This document shows, piece after piece, positions 5,057 to 5,364 of a DNA stretch of 5,364 bases (the stretch's first letter is position 1; each line of letters begins with the position of its first letter). A program made the position numbers and the translations under genes. The stretch covers positions 1 to 5,364 of the forward strand of contig JAGBOM010000235.1 of the NCBI GenBank assembly GCA_017633865.1, given 5' to 3'. Below the pieces are notes generated by a model. The model had not been told where the DNA came from. It saw only the letters and a list, made by a program, of their open reading frames with translations, and made no database searches. The DNA comes from Opitutales bacterium. GTDB lineage: Bacteria; Verrucomicrobiota; Verrucomicrobiia; Opitutales; Intestinicryptomonadaceae.

Positions 5057-5364
5057 ATGAACGGAATAAAGGAAACGCAAAATCCCCCGCTGGCGCAGGG
5101 CGCGGACGAAGATTCTTTGCTTATGCTCCAGGCGGCGAAGGGCTCCGAGCAGTCGTTTAGGATTCTTGTGGAAAAGTGGAAAAATCCGCTTATGAATTTC
5201 TTTTACCGTTCGATAGGCAACGCCGCGACCGCCGAGGATTTGACGCAAAGCGCGTTTATAAATCTTTACCGGGCCGGCTCCTCGTACTCGGCGAGCGCGA
5301 AATTTTCCTCGTATCTTTTCAAGATCGCGAGAAACCTGCTTATAAACGAGTACCGCAGAAGCTC
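5057..5364 (+). CDS. ECF-type RNA polymerase sigma factor (partial, runs off right edge)
   Basis: The first 102 residues of a sigma-70 family protein; the gene is cut by the window end. After an N-terminal stretch of about 18 residues, residues 19-102 match sigma region 2. D19-S-L-L-M-L-Q-A-A-K-G begins the first helix. E60-D61-L-T-Q64-S-A-F-I-N-L-Y71 is the region 2.2 core-binding signature (usually EDLtQevFl-ly). F83-S-S-Y-L-F-K-I-A-R92-N93-L matches the region 2.3/2.4 pattern F-tWLy-IarN, and Y99-R100-R101 lies in the -10-recognising part. N97 replaces the common aspartate in the usual N-la-D-yRR string. Region 4 must lie beyond the edge, so the ECF assignment rests on region 2 and the short N-terminus. 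The ATG at 5057 is the first available start; no good Shine-Dalgarno sequence precedes it. The gene is divergent from the small basic protein, so it probably opens its own operon, perhaps with an anti-sigma factor. Confidence 0.9.
   Translation, partial: MNGIKETQNPPLAQGADEDSLLMLQAAKGSEQSFRILVEKWKNPLMNFFYRSIGNAATAEDLTQSAFINLYRAGSSYSASAKFSSYLFKIARNLLINEYRRS

Overview
The window looks like an ordinary piece of chromosome from a Gram-negative bacterium. A complete lipid A disaccharide synthase (lpxB) shows that it makes a lipid A outer membrane. The lpxB partner (a Gfo/Idh/MocA dehydrogenase directly upstream), the style of the LpxB motifs and a DnaX without its zinc-binding cysteines would fit the Verrucomicrobiota/PVC group, perhaps an Opitutia-like lineage. 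That placement is an inference at low to moderate confidence, since the window holds no rRNA or other taxonomic marker.

Layout. Positions 1-262 carry no convincing gene; they hold three copies of a 20-21 base repeat and several perfect short hairpins. Next comes a plus-strand pair with no gap: a Gfo/Idh/MocA-family oxidoreductase (263-1201) and lpxB (1202-2362). A convergent spacer (2363-2592) contains a bidirectional terminator. On the minus strand lies dnaX, the DNA polymerase III clamp-loader ATPase. Its main frame (4093-2957) stops just after an uninterrupted run of ten A residues, while another frame opens shortly before the run and continues for 123 codons (to 2593). This is the layout expected if a short gamma-like and a long tau-like protein come from one gene by slippage on the run. 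A 313-base spacer (4094-4406) is rich in hairpins and T-tracts. Then come rpmB (ribosomal protein bL28, 4637-4407) and a 64-residue, very basic protein of unknown function (4927-4733), both on the minus strand. A divergent plus-strand ECF-type sigma factor starts at 5057 and runs off the right edge.

How the genes work together. The first pair probably serves envelope lipopolysaccharide synthesis; the dehydrogenase may modify a sugar nucleotide that feeds lipid A. The middle gene belongs to replication, and rpmB with its basic neighbour to translation. The sigma factor probably starts a separate regulatory unit.

The observations most worth following are the A10 slippage arrangement in dnaX and the missing DnaX zinc-site cysteines. 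The small repeat family shared by the two non-coding spacers comes next. I saw no mobile element, CRISPR array, tRNA or rRNA gene, and no clear sign of a new multi-gene system.
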